This document shows, one piece after another, positions 52,827 through 63,121 of a DNA stretch of 64,000 bases. This stretch comes from Procambarus clarkii. Its lineage: Eukaryota > Arthropoda > Malacostraca > Decapoda > Cambaridae. Below the pieces are notes generated by a model that was given only the letters and a program-made list of their open reading frames with translations, searched no databases and had not been told where the DNA came from. The position numbers and the translations under genes were made by a program. The stretch is taken from positions 45,868,486-45,932,485 of the forward strand of contig NC_091154.1 in NCBI RefSeq assembly GCF_040958095.1, read 5' to 3'. Numbering within the stretch: position 1 is the first letter of the stretch; each line of letters starts with the position of its first letter.

Positions 52827-53483
52827 CAACCATGGGTGTTGTTTGGGAACAGCACTGCTCATCTGGTGGCGGGAATTCTGGTGGCCAATCAGAATCGCTG
52901 GACGAGGCAATGAGCACACGGAGAAAGTGGAAAGTAGGCAGTACTCCACTCTCTCCATCGACAATAACATCAATTCTAGGCAGACAGTCGATGACATAAT
53001 CGGCCAAAGCAGTGCTCCACACTGTGATGCAGTGTGATGGCTCGACATACAGGGGTACCTCGGTTTAAGAGTTTAATCCATTCCTGGAGACAGCTCGTAA
53101 CCCAAAAACTCCTAACATGAAGCTAATTTCCCCATAAGAAATAATGGGAAACGAATTAATCCGTTCCAGACTACCCAAAAACCTCACTTCAAACTAAATT
53201 TTATACCTAATTCATCTAAATCTACACTACAAAACTATGTTCAAGTCATTACTTACTCTTGCTGATGAATGCTGTAGGCGTATGGAAGATGGTGAGGAGG
53301 GGGAGGAGGAGAGGAGTTATTGTTTGGAAGGGGAGTCCCCTTCCATTATAACATCAGGCAGTGAGGACCTCTTAGGGATGCATTCTCTGGCACGTTTTGC
53401 CTGCATACCACTAGGTCCTGGTTGTAGCTCACTGCTCGATGTTCTCACAACATATCTGTCTATGGAGATTGTTTTTCCCTTCT

Positions 53484-53792
53484 TCACAAGATGTGTCTGT
53501 AGTGAGGCATCACATTGTCATTGAAAAGATTAAAAGCCTCTGCAAACCCTTTAAATTCTTCAATAAATTTCTCAGCAGCTGGTTTGTCTGAGCTGGCAGC
53601 CTCCCCATGCCTCACAACACTATGAATACCACTTCTTTTTCTAAATTTCTCAAACCATCCCCTGTTTGCCTTAAAGTCTTTCTCTGCACTAATTTCAGGG
53701 GTTTTCTTTACAAGGTCTTCGTGCAATACCCTGGCTTTCTCACAAATGATGGCCTCCAAAACACTATCGCCCGCTAACTCCTTGTTGTGTAT
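53484..53792 (-). pseudogene. Tigger family 1 transposase, DNA-binding domain remnant
   Basis: Reads WIHNKELAGDSVLEAIICEK, then LHEDLVKKTPEISAEKDFKA, NRGWFEKFRKRSGIHSVVRH and GEAASSDKPAAEKF, the CENP-B-type HTH region of Tigger transposases. After FKGFAEAF it jumps to NLFNDNVMPHYRHIL, which belongs to the C-terminus, so the DDD core has been deleted. The N-terminal start lies at 58141, beyond the nested element, followed by in-frame stops in the linker. Confidence 0.85.
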
Positions 53793-53892
53793 CCAAATTA
53801 CAGTGTGTCCTCACTTGAACGAACTATATGGGGTGAGGCCGATTCGTTCCATCCGTCTGGCCCCCCCAAAAAAAAAAAAAAAATTTTTAACC

Positions 53893-54578
53893 TTAACACT
53901 TTAAGGGGACCGCGTTGTACATTTCCGGTGGGTTTGCTTATGCGGGTTCTGCCCCCGCGTCGTAAATAGCCGGGCGATCTAAAAAAAACATAAAATCCAA
54001 TTCTTATTCGATCGACTTGGGGTTTGTATGAATATGTTTGCCATTAAATTTCCGTTTTCTCTAATAGGCACATGGCCTATTTGAGAAAACGGCATTGTAT
54101 TGTAACTTAGAGGAGAGACTATTGAGTTGGTGACACAACGAGGGTAATCGCCCACTTCACACACTCTTGTGTGGGCCGCAATCATGATTTTACATTTATA
54201 TGCATATGTCTGTGTAGAGAATTTTATTGCGAGTTCAGTGATATAAAATTTAACGCTGTAGGACTAATGTGGAGCTGACAACAAACAAAAGAGTATGAAC
54301 ATTTTGTTGCTGTTTGGGCGTCACGGCGAGACGGCGAGTGATCTACGTTTTTATTTATTTCGTGGTGGAATAGCTAATGCTTTGGTTACATTTTATACAC
54401 ATGATCTTGTAGAGAATTTTATTGCCAACACATTGATACCAAAATGAAATACGTAGCTCGAGAATTGGTGTCAGGAGAGTGAAAAGATTGCACAATGGTG
54501 TTTACGCTCAAGAGCCCAAAACGCCGCGCGCACAATGCGCTATTTTTTTCACGGGGACCACGCGCATTAAAGTGTTAA
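53893..54578. mobile_element. Short TTAA-flanked non-autonomous element
   Basis: TTAA at 53893-53896 and 54575-54578 surround ends that both begin CACTTTAA when read inward. Next come GGGGACCGCG at the left and TGCGCGTGGTCCCC at the right. At 678 bp it has no credible ORF and sits in the non-coding 3' part of the Tigger family 2 element. TTAA duplication points to piggyBac-type mobilisation. Only about 8 bp of terminal repeat is strictly matched. Confidence 0.65.
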
Positions 54579-54880
54579 TTTATGTAATCTTTCTAAATCT
54601 AAAATCTAGTCTCTAAATCTAGCAATATATTGTTACAGTGTTTTACTGTACTTACCTTAACAGTTGAGTTGTGTAGTGCAGACTTTTAGCCTCAATACCC
54701 TGAGCGTGCCAAATATGATATGAATATAAATTCATTAAGGAACAGTAACTTTTCTAACAAATGTACATTATACACTACAGTCTGTACATAAAGTACAGAC
54801 CACTAGAATCACACTACAGTACTGAAGTAAACGTATACTGTACTGTATCACTTAAACTACACTTTTTACACTTTGTACAT

Positions 54881-56720
54881 TTATGTCATTAGAACTGTGT
54901 TATACAGCTCAATTGGTACTCCCAGGTAAGTTATGGCTAGTGGTGGGTGCTGGTCCAGTTGCCTGGGCATCGCTGGTACAGTATCCTGGGCATCCTCAGG
55001 TGAGTCCATGCTAGTGCTAGGTGCTGGTCCAGTTGCCTGGGCATCCTCAGGCGAGTCCTTGCTAGTGCTAGGTGCTGGTTCTGTAGGCCTACTGTTAAGC
55101 TGTACCAAAAACTTTTGAATCTTAGTTTGTTTCTTTATTATGATCTTCTTCATTATAATATCTTTCAATCCCCTTAGGTGTAGATAATAATCTGCCACAT
55201 CTTCATCATCAGTTACAGCAACCATATCAAGCAGCTGATTAAGGTTTTGTAATGATGCAGCACATGGAATAGGTAACATGCTACAGGTATCTTCCTTCTC
55301 TTCCGCATCCTCATCAGCATTACCAGTAACATTCTGGATAATCTCATCATCAGTTAATTCACCATAACCTGGATCATCAGCATCATTATCTAACCACTCA
55401 GTCACATCAGAAAGTTGCAAATCTTCCTCGCCAGCATCTCTTAATGTCTCAAAAATCGCATTATCAAAGCCCTCAAAATCATAGTCATCTTCGTCTTCAT
55501 TCTTACCAGGTACCGGACTCAGAATTTTATTCCATGCGATCTTTAATGTGGTGACCTTCAACTCGTTCCATTGTTTGGCCCAGTTGTAAATAGCGTCTTT
55601 AATTGAATATTTCTTAAGTTTTCTAGTGTTCTACTAGCTCTTGTATCCTTATTAAGCCTCTCGTCTCCCTCAGAGAGCACAACTTCCATTATGTCTACAT
55701 TCATAGCTCTCTTATAAAGCCATTTGAGAGCATAGATAACCCCCTGATCCATGGGCTGTATTAAAAATGTAGTATTTGGTGGTAAAGCCATACATGTTAT
55801 TTTACCATCAGGCAATGTTAATTTAGCAATGGGGAGAGCTGGGGCATTATCAACCAACAGCATTGCCATTACATCAGCAGGACGAATGCCACGCTCATTG
55901 ATCTGATGCTTTCTTACTGCTTTACAAAAGTGATTCTGGAACCAGTCTTCAAAAATAATCTGTGTGAACCAGGCATTTTTGGTGTTATAGTAAACAACAG
56001 GTAATCTGTTCATGCAGTTTTTCAATGCTCTGGGGTTGGCAGATTTCCCAACAATTGCACACTTTGTTCGGTGACTGCCATCTGCATTACCGTACAATAA
56101 TGTTGAAATTCTTTCCTTGCTTACCTTGCGACCAGGCATACTCTCCTCAAGCCTAGAGGCCAAAGTGTTTCTTTGAAGGCATTTCCAGTTAAAGCCTGTT
56201 TCATCTGCATTGTACACTTGAAACCAGCATAGATTATTAGATACCATGTGCTGAGAAAGTTTATATTTAAATGTATTAACACTTCCTACATCTGCACTTA
56301 AGGCTTCGCCACAAATTTTCTTGTTAATGATGCCATGCCTCTCTTTAAGTCGACATACCCATCCAGTGCTAGCCTTGAAATTGTCAATGCTTAACTTTTC
56401 AGCAAGTCTTTCAGCTGCATTTCTAATAGAATCAACTGAAACAGTAATTCCTTTCGCACGATGCTGTGTAAACCATTTGAATACAGCCGAGTCCAAATCC
56501 GTATACTGTACTTAGCAGGCTTCAATGTTTTCCTGTTGCCTATTGCATGACTTTGACTCTGAGCAACGAATTTCCTAATATTATCCTTCTGCTTTTTTAT
56601 ATCACAAACTGTAGCTTTACCGATGTTGAATTCTTGGGCGAGACGGGTGACAGAGTATCCACGCTCTGCTTTCTCTATTAAATCAATTTTCTGATCAATT
56701 GACAAATATTTTCTCTTTCA
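54881..56720 (-). pseudogene. Tigger family 2 transposase, at least two frameshifts
   Basis: DDD-type transposase with a jerky/CENP-B-like layout. The N-terminal HTH is near 56720-56520 (RKYLSIDQKIDLIEKAERG, YSVTRLAQEFNIGKATVCDI). After a shift near 56510, 56496-55558 holds the second DNA-binding domain (FKWFTQHRAKGITVSVDSIR, TGWVCRLKERHGI) and the catalytic core with VYNADETGFNWK, AMLLVDNAPALPI and LIQPMDQGVIY, i.e. all three Asp. A shift near 55615 leads to the C-terminal part 55561-54881 (KVTTLKIAWNKILSPVPG) and an acidic tail with two near-identical APSTS-DSPEDAQ repeats. The initiator Met is not evident (a stop precedes RKYLS). The gene is inactive, but its catalytic residues have not yet decayed. 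Confidence 0.9.
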
Positions 56721-58403
56721 TTTTAAATCTTGATCATCGCGAATGCTGCTCTGAGACATCTTGACAGAGTATAAGAGTTCAAACGATAAAAATTGTTCAA
56801 AATTATCCTTTGCGCGCAAGCAACACATTTTCACACTAGGAGGAGGAGGGGAGACAAATGATGCCAGCCACCTCACCATGGCCTAACGTTCACACGACCT
56901 GTGCTTGTTTTATTGGCCTACTCAAAATTTAATCTAAATAGGCTTACAAATTGTTTTCAAATAATATTGTTTGTTGTTATAATTAATAAAATATTGTCTG
57001 TTTTGAAGATTTATTCATTTTATACAGTACAGTACTGTATTACATAATACCTAGTATATTACAGTACAGTACGTAGGCTGCTAGAGGGAGGGAGGGAGGG
57101 AGAGATCCAGGAAACAAACCCCCCTCCCACCCACTCCCCCAATGGCTCAAGAAGCGACCTGCCGGCCACACAATGCCAACTGTTATCTACACCCCAATTG
57201 TATTAAAAATTCTGTGAAAAGGAAATGTGTTCAAACTGTTTAAAATATGTACTGTATATATCACAATTTTCACCATTATTATTGCTCCAATATGACATTT
57301 TTCTAATAAAAAGGCTATTTTCAGTGTAGATAATGCGATAATTATTATTAAATTGACTCTTGGCATCTGACGACGAGAGGAGAGGAAAGTTAGTGGTTGG
57401 TCTCTGGTAGTCAGGTGCAGGAAGGAGGGTGGGGGGGGGGGGGGCTGGAGAGGGAGCATGGAGCCGCCAGTCACATGTTGCCTCTACAGCCTTTACTGAC
57501 ACCACTACCTGTACAGTATTACTCCAGCTTCCCTTGACAACTTCTACCACTGACAACCAGCCTCTACTGACACCACTTGCCTCCTGACAACAACTCTCTC
57601 ACCAATGCCCCCCTGACACCATTTTATCACCATTTCTCCCTAGAAACAATGGGTAAGGATAATAAAACACTATACATGTATAACTGTTTACACTCTGGCG
57701 AATCATAGTTGATGACAGCCAGCTCCGACGCTTGGCCTCGGTGAGTGCTTGGATGAACATTCCTCACTTAATCGAATATTTGTATGTTCCACTGAACATT
57801 TGGTACCGAATTCAATTTGTACGGCTCTTCCAGGAATTCGATACAGCGGGGTTCATTAGACTGAGGAAGCACTGTAATAACAACTTTTCCACTTCCTCAA
57901 GTATTTATGGTCTTTGTTTTGTGATTGTTGATATTCCTTTTGCCACTTTGGCACTCATAATGTCCTTTTTCTTGGCAAGTATAGTGCATATCGTTTACGT
58001 GGATTTGTTGTACTGCCTACAAAGTTCAACAACACGTTCACCATTTTCATGCTTCCGAATGATCTCTTGCTTTTCCTCTATTGTCATCATCACATGTGAT
58101 TTCTTGCCTTGAACCTTACCACTGGCTTTCTTGGGACCCATTGCGATGTATATTATAACAAATTTTATGCTCAAATTCACTCCGAAAATAAACGGTAAAT
58201 CCTTGTGAAGAATTTAGGCGGGATAGTCACTGGGCGCAAGGCACTGGCAAACTGAGTGGCGATCGCCGTGCCACCACGCGCTAGGTCGGCCCATACGTGT
58301 ATCAACAAACTCATATTCTGAGGCAACCCTCGTAACCTGATAAAAAAAATTTTGAGCAAATCCTGCTCGTAACCCGAAAAACTCGTAATCCGAGGTACCA
58401 CTG

Positions 58404-59072
58404 TACAGTATTAGGTGTTTACAAGTGTCTACTGCAGAAGATGTGTACCAAGCATTGGAACGGCATTGAGGGAGACGCCTGAGGGTGTTGAGTAAATTAG
58501 TAGACTGTGAAAATAGTCTGAAAATTAAAGGAAATTATGTACTGTAAATTAACTTGTATAAAATTGAACATACAGTTGTAATAAGTGTCTTTGGATAACA
58601 AAAATGATAGTCACATTGGTTCATTTCTTCTGATGATTTGAGATCATGGTCAAACTCAAGGCCCAGCCTTATAAAGTGTCGCACCTGATGATGGGCCAGG
58701 CTGGGGAGGATGACACCTAACAAAGTCATATGAAATGAGACCACGTTGGAAATAATTGGAATTAATACTGGTTTAACTACTGGTTTAAATGTGTTGGGTC
58801 TGCTCCACAGCAGGGAGTTAGATCCCAACACCACCGTGAGATGTTTGCTCAATGAGCGCACAAAAATTGGGATATCATTGTGAAACTTTCCAACTTCACC
58901 ACGGACCAAGTAAGGCACATAACAATTTTTCATTTCCCAGCGATCAGGAAATGCATTTTAACAATGTTAGAAGGGAAAATATATATTTTTTAATTTTTTA
59001 ATTTTATGTACACCTGAGTGTAGCATAGTACAAACAGTGGACCAGCCGTGGGGTTAAATAATAATGAGATAA
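58404..59072. other. Unassigned sequence with a 132-codon frame
   Basis: The flank into which Tigger family 1 inserted. The minus strand has an open frame at 58933-58535 (begins MKNCYVPYLVRGEVGKFHND, later PNTFKPVVKPVLIP). I recognise no family. The frame may be chance, and no neighbouring splice or start context favours it. Confidence 0.3.
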
Positions 59073-60326
59073 ATTATTACGAACAAACTAACATTAAACA
59101 TCGAAAAGACTTACTACATCTTATTTGGAAGCAAATCATCAAATGCAATTCAGCTACAGATAGACAACATTAACATCAGTAATAAAAATGATGGCAAGTT
59201 TCTTGGCCTATTCCTAGACAAGAGACTCAACTTCAGCACCCACATTCAACACATAACTAAGAAAGTCTCTAAGACAGTTGGTATACTCTCCAAAATCAGA
59301 TATTATGTTCCTAACTCTGCTCTCCTCTCACTATATTATGCACTAATCTACCCCTATCTTAATTATGGTATCTGTGCATGGGGGTCTACCACTGCAAACC
59401 ACCTTAAGCCCATCATCACACAGCAAAAATCTGCTATCAGAATAATAACTAACTCTGCTTTCAGACAACACTCAGCTCCCTTGTTTAAATCTCTAAACTT
59501 GCTAAATATTAACTCCCTCCACACATTCTCTTGTGTCAACTACATTTACAAAACCCTGTTCTTAAATGCAAACCATGCTCTGAAACTCTCCCTGGACAGA
59601 TGTAATAGGACCCATTATCACCACACCAGAAATAAATATCTCTTTGATATCCCCAGGGTCAAACTTAATCTGTGTTAACACTCTATGCAAATTAAGGGAC
59701 CTAGTCTATGGAACTCACTCCCTAGTGAATTGAAAAACTGTAAAACTCTTGCCTTATTTAAAAGCAAAACCAAAAAGTACCTAACTTCATCTATTTAGTT
59801 TCCTACACTGAGCTTTAAATTTGCTCTGTACCTAGTGGTACCCAATCTCCTATTTTTTATGTAATATCAAACAACCTTATCATTGTGTTCATTGCTGTCT
59901 TCTTTTATGTGCAAGCCATATGCTGTATTGTGACTACCAATTTTTGTCAACTACCATTCAAGCTGTCATTGCAATCAATCTTATATTGTTTCTGCTGTAT
60001 TGTGCCTACCAATTTGTTGTCAACTACCATTTTAAGCTGTCATTGCAATCAATCATAGCTACCTATGTGCTTTAATATACTGTACCTATAATTTTCTCTC
60101 ATCTTTTTTTTTTTTTCATTCCATGTAATCTGTTATCATTTTTTTGTCTATAAATTTTGCAAGTATTTACCTCCTTAAAATTTTCTTAGATTAAGGACCT
60201 GCCCGAAACGCTGCGCGTGCAAGTGGCTTTACAAGACTGTAATTACCATATTTGTATCCTCACATTCCTTATGTACATTCTTGTATATGCATAAATAAAT
60301 AAATAAATAAATAAATATTAATATGC
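59073..60326 (+). mobile_element. LINE 3' end (second copy of the 20557 family)
   Basis: 5'-truncated in the RT C-terminus (NKLTLNIEKTYYILFGSKSS-like). It continues through KTVGILSKIRYYVPNSALL and NYIYKTLFLNANHALKLS to the same tail GATTAAGGACCTGCCCGAAA and an (AAAT)n end. Several stops (for example after KLNLC at 59678) show decay. It is followed within a few bases by the TTAA of a piggyBac-type element. Confidence 0.85.
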
Positions 60327-62234
60327 TTAACCCTTAAATGGTGCATAGCTATATACCATTTGACACCCACAGGCGCATACAAAAAAAAAAAAAATTATTT
60401 TTTCTTCCTAACCTGTTAATTTGTGTTCACTGATCACGGGAAAAATAATACAAAAAATCGTAAGTGGCATATATTGCCCGCTATAGGGCGGGGAATTCTG
60501 GCAAAAAACAGGCGCTGACTTAGCGTGCGTCCCAGGCGGTCTGTTGATAGCCAGATGTCAGGCCGGAGTTACCACAAAGAGATAATTACCTAATTATTTC
60601 AATGTCTCCGATTGATTTTTTGTAGTTTTTTGCTGTAATATTATTCAATAGTGTGTAGTGTGATATATTTATATAATAAAATGAGTGAATCATCGCTGTA
60701 CTCAAAAATATGGTGTGCATATTGTTGATTCAATTATGTTCATCAAACAGTGAACAAATACTTTGTCGGTTATTACACTATATACACAGGTTATACATAA
60801 GTATCTGCATGTTTTGTTCACCATAACGAACCACTAAGTTGGTATTATGAGTCAAAAAGTAACGAGGAGTGACCGCCGTGTACCAGCCAGCCACTCACGC
60901 CCTCCCTCAACACCTCACTCGCCCACATTCTCCTCCCACCATACTGTTTTTGCTTTTATTCACTATATACAGACACTATATATAAGTATCTACATTTGTG
61001 TTCACCATAACGAACCACTAAGTTGGTATGCTGAGTGGCAGTGGCAGTGGCAGGCAGTGACTGGCTGCCACTGGCTGCCACTCCCTCCCTCTCTCACCTC
61101 ACTTGACTTGACTTGCCACCATTCTCCACCCACCATACTGTTTTTGCTTTTATATACAGACGTTATATATAAGTATTTACATGTTTTGTTCACCATAACT
61201 GTACATCTAAGCTTGGATGGTGAGTAAAGGCACAAAGACGTAGGACCTCACACAGTCAGCTGATGGCTGCCGCCCTCAAGGCCAAACACACTAATATTTC
61301 TCCTACAACAATACTGTTTGTGGTGTTATTACGCTATATACACACATTATATATAAATATCTACCTGTTTTATTCACCATACTTGTACAAATAAACTGGT
61401 ATGGTGCCCAAAGACCATCGTGGTCATCAATAAACAACATGGTAAGGCCTGCAGACGACGCTCCTCCCTCACCAAAATGGCGGCTCCCAACCTACTCCTC
61501 TTGCTGTTTATACCCTCTATACACACGTTATATATATAAGTATCTACATTTGTGTTCACCATAGCGAACCACTAAGATGGTATGGTGAGTGCAGTCAATA
61601 AAAGGTGGCCACACACACACTCAGAAGACAACGCCACCACCCTCCCTCCCACAGTGGTGGGAGGGAGGGTGATATGATAGAGCCCAGTAGGCTCAGGAAT
61701 CTGTACACCAGTTGATTGACAGTTGAGAGGCGGGACCAAAGAGCCAAAGCTCAACCCCCGCAAGCACAATTAGGTGAGTACAATTAGGTGAGTACAGCAT
61801 TACTCCTCCCTCCATGGTGCACAGCGCCAAATATCACCACAATCCTGCTATTATCAGAACCCTGGTCAGTTTTATCAGTCAGGGGTCTTCTGTAATAATA
61901 TCATTGCTACATAATAGCATGAACAAGTATATTATGACTTTTTAGGCGATGCTGTGGTCACAAGCTGAACAGCAATGCTGTGAGTTCATGCTGAGTGCAT
62001 CAGGCTTGGTAGCTGACTCAATACTAAGGCCCCTAACACCCGGGAGTTTGGCCCACGATTTTTTTTTTAAATGGCGTCTGTTTAGAAGAGCCCTGATGAA
62101 GGTGTGGTGAACCCTGTGTATTCGTGGGCCGTTTAAATCTTGCGTAGTACTCCAAAGCATCACATGATGCGATGCGCAATTTACTGGAAGTCGGTCAAAG
62201 CATCATATGATGTGATGCGCAATTGAAGGGTTAA
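60327..62234 (+). mobile_element. Non-autonomous piggyBac-type element, complete (1.9 kb)
   Basis: TTAA at 60327-60330 and 62231-62234 enclose the ends CCCTTAAATGGTGCATAG and, inward from the right, CCCTTCAATTGCGCATCAC. Five internal blocks, each with a TATAAGTATCTACAT-type line and TTCACCATAACGAACCACTA, start near 60776, 60961, 61152, 61331 and 61515, about 185 bp apart. The right end has GCATCATATGATGTGATGCGC palindromes. A LINE/SINE tail has inserted at about 61657-61798. It serves as reference for the split copy at 20449-37234 and the truncated copies at 4398 and 8935. Confidence 0.88.
61672..61798 (+). mobile_element. Truncated LINE/SINE 3' tail
   Basis: GATATGATAGAGCCCAGTAG, GACAGTTGAGAGGCGGGACC, CAACCCCCGCAAGCACAATT and two AATTAGGTGAGTACA units form the 3' end of the LINE family at 44407-47877, here only about 130 bp. 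The 5' junction is a 15-bp hairpin (61638-61671). The uninterrupted target text is seen at 30490-30510 (CTCCCACAGCATTACTCC). Confidence 0.8.
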
Positions 62235-62440
62235 GGGTCCCAATCCTGGGTGGGAAAGAAATGGTTGGGCACATTTCCTTTCACCTAATGCCTCTGTTCA
62301 CCTAGCAGTAAGTAGGTACCTAGGAGTTAGTCAACTTGTTGTGGGGTTGTATCCTGGGTGGGGTCAGTAAGTCGACCTTGAGGGAGGGATATAAGCCTAA
62401 TGTGTATGAATGCATTCAGGCTTCCTGTCTTTCGACACAA
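62235..62440 (+). mobile_element. Probable tRNA-derived SINE fragment
   Basis: GGGTCCCAATCCTGGGTGGG resembles a decayed tRNA B box and T-arm. It is followed by CACCTAGCAGTAAGTAGGTA, CCTAGGAGTTAGTCAACTTG and GGGTTGTATCCTGGGTGGGG, a body I recognise from decapod SINEs. The 5' tRNA half and a clear 3' tail are missing. Confidence 0.5.
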
Positions 62441-62544
62441 TGAAGTATGAATTATATATTAAAATTAGTGGGATCCCCACTTGTTACATTCTTCCAGCTT
62501 GAAAACCTCTTCTCTAATTGTGACTTTTTGTTTTTCTTCATATA

Positions 62545-63120
62545 TAGTGGTACCTTCGTTTACAAATTTAATCCGTTCTCAGAGACCGGTTGTAAACCGA
62601 AAATTCGCAAACCAATACAAATTTTCCAATAAGAAATGATGTAAATTGAATTAATCCGTTTCACACTCCCAAAAAACCAGCGTTGACTGTAATGAAACGC
62701 CATTTTCTGGGCGAATCTCGGAGGCTTCCCGGAGCTATCCAGGCTGAATGGATATGTATAACTTTCTGGTATCAGTCAAGGTGCATGGAGTTTTTGCCTA
62801 CCGAGGACTACGAACCAGAACATGGCCCTCTCAGAGAGGCATGAGGAGCAATGGCCTATAGAAACCCCCTATGGTTGAGAGCATTCTATGTCTGCCATCG
62901 ACCAGGACAGGCACCCATAGAGGTAGGTGCCCCAAAACAAACCCCAATTCTGGTGAAAAGATTGCTAACGAAAGCCGAACAAGTGGACAGAACACCCCAA
63001 ACAAAAACAGCAAACTAGAATGACGTCACCGCGCAGCCATCTGCGCAACCCCCCCACACTCCTCGGGAGGGGGAAGGGGAAGCCCCAGACCCTCTGCACC
63101 GGCTATCCAACTGGCAGTTC
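62545..63120 (+). mobile_element. Tigger-like non-autonomous element, probable
   Basis: AGTGGTACCTTCGTTTACAA after TATA resembles the Tigger family 1 end (CAGTGGTACCTCGG) with its first base changed, and AATTAATCCGTTTCAC is also shared. It then contains the GTAATGAAACGCCATTTTCT segment also found in reverse at 2197-2395, and GTCTGCCATCGACCAGGACA. No right-hand terminal repeat could be fixed; a piggyBac end abuts at about 63122. Confidence 0.5.
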
Positions 63121-63121
63121 T

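Larger units (their letters stand above)
53801..57874 (-). mobile_element. Tigger-type transposon (family 2), full length
   Basis: The ends CAGTGTGTCCTCACTTGAAC and, inward from the right, CAGTGCTTCCTCAGTCTAAT are flanked by a TA duplication (53799-53800 and 57875-57876). It contains a whole transposase gene on the minus strand (about 56720-54881) and a short TTAA-flanked element (53893-54578). The right non-coding part shares GAAACAATGGGTAAG and the CTGACACCACT/CCAGCTTCCC unit with 7925-8680, where that unit has become a minisatellite. Confidence 0.93.
53050..58403 (-). mobile_element. Tigger-type transposon (family 1) carrying a nested Tigger (family 2)
   Basis: The ends CAGGGGTACCTCGGTTTAAG and, inward from the right, CAGTGGTACCTCGGATTACG are flanked by TA (53048-53049 and 58404-58405). 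The transposase N-terminus (MGPKKASGKVQGKK at 58141, then MMTIEEKQEIIRKHENGERV) and a further part (53759-53484) lie on the minus strand, either side of the nested element. Removing 53801-57874 with one TA re-forms the frame (EVEKLLL joined to IWIHNKELAGDSV). The element itself is about 1.28 kb and defective: the catalytic core is deleted and stops are present. Confidence 0.92.
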
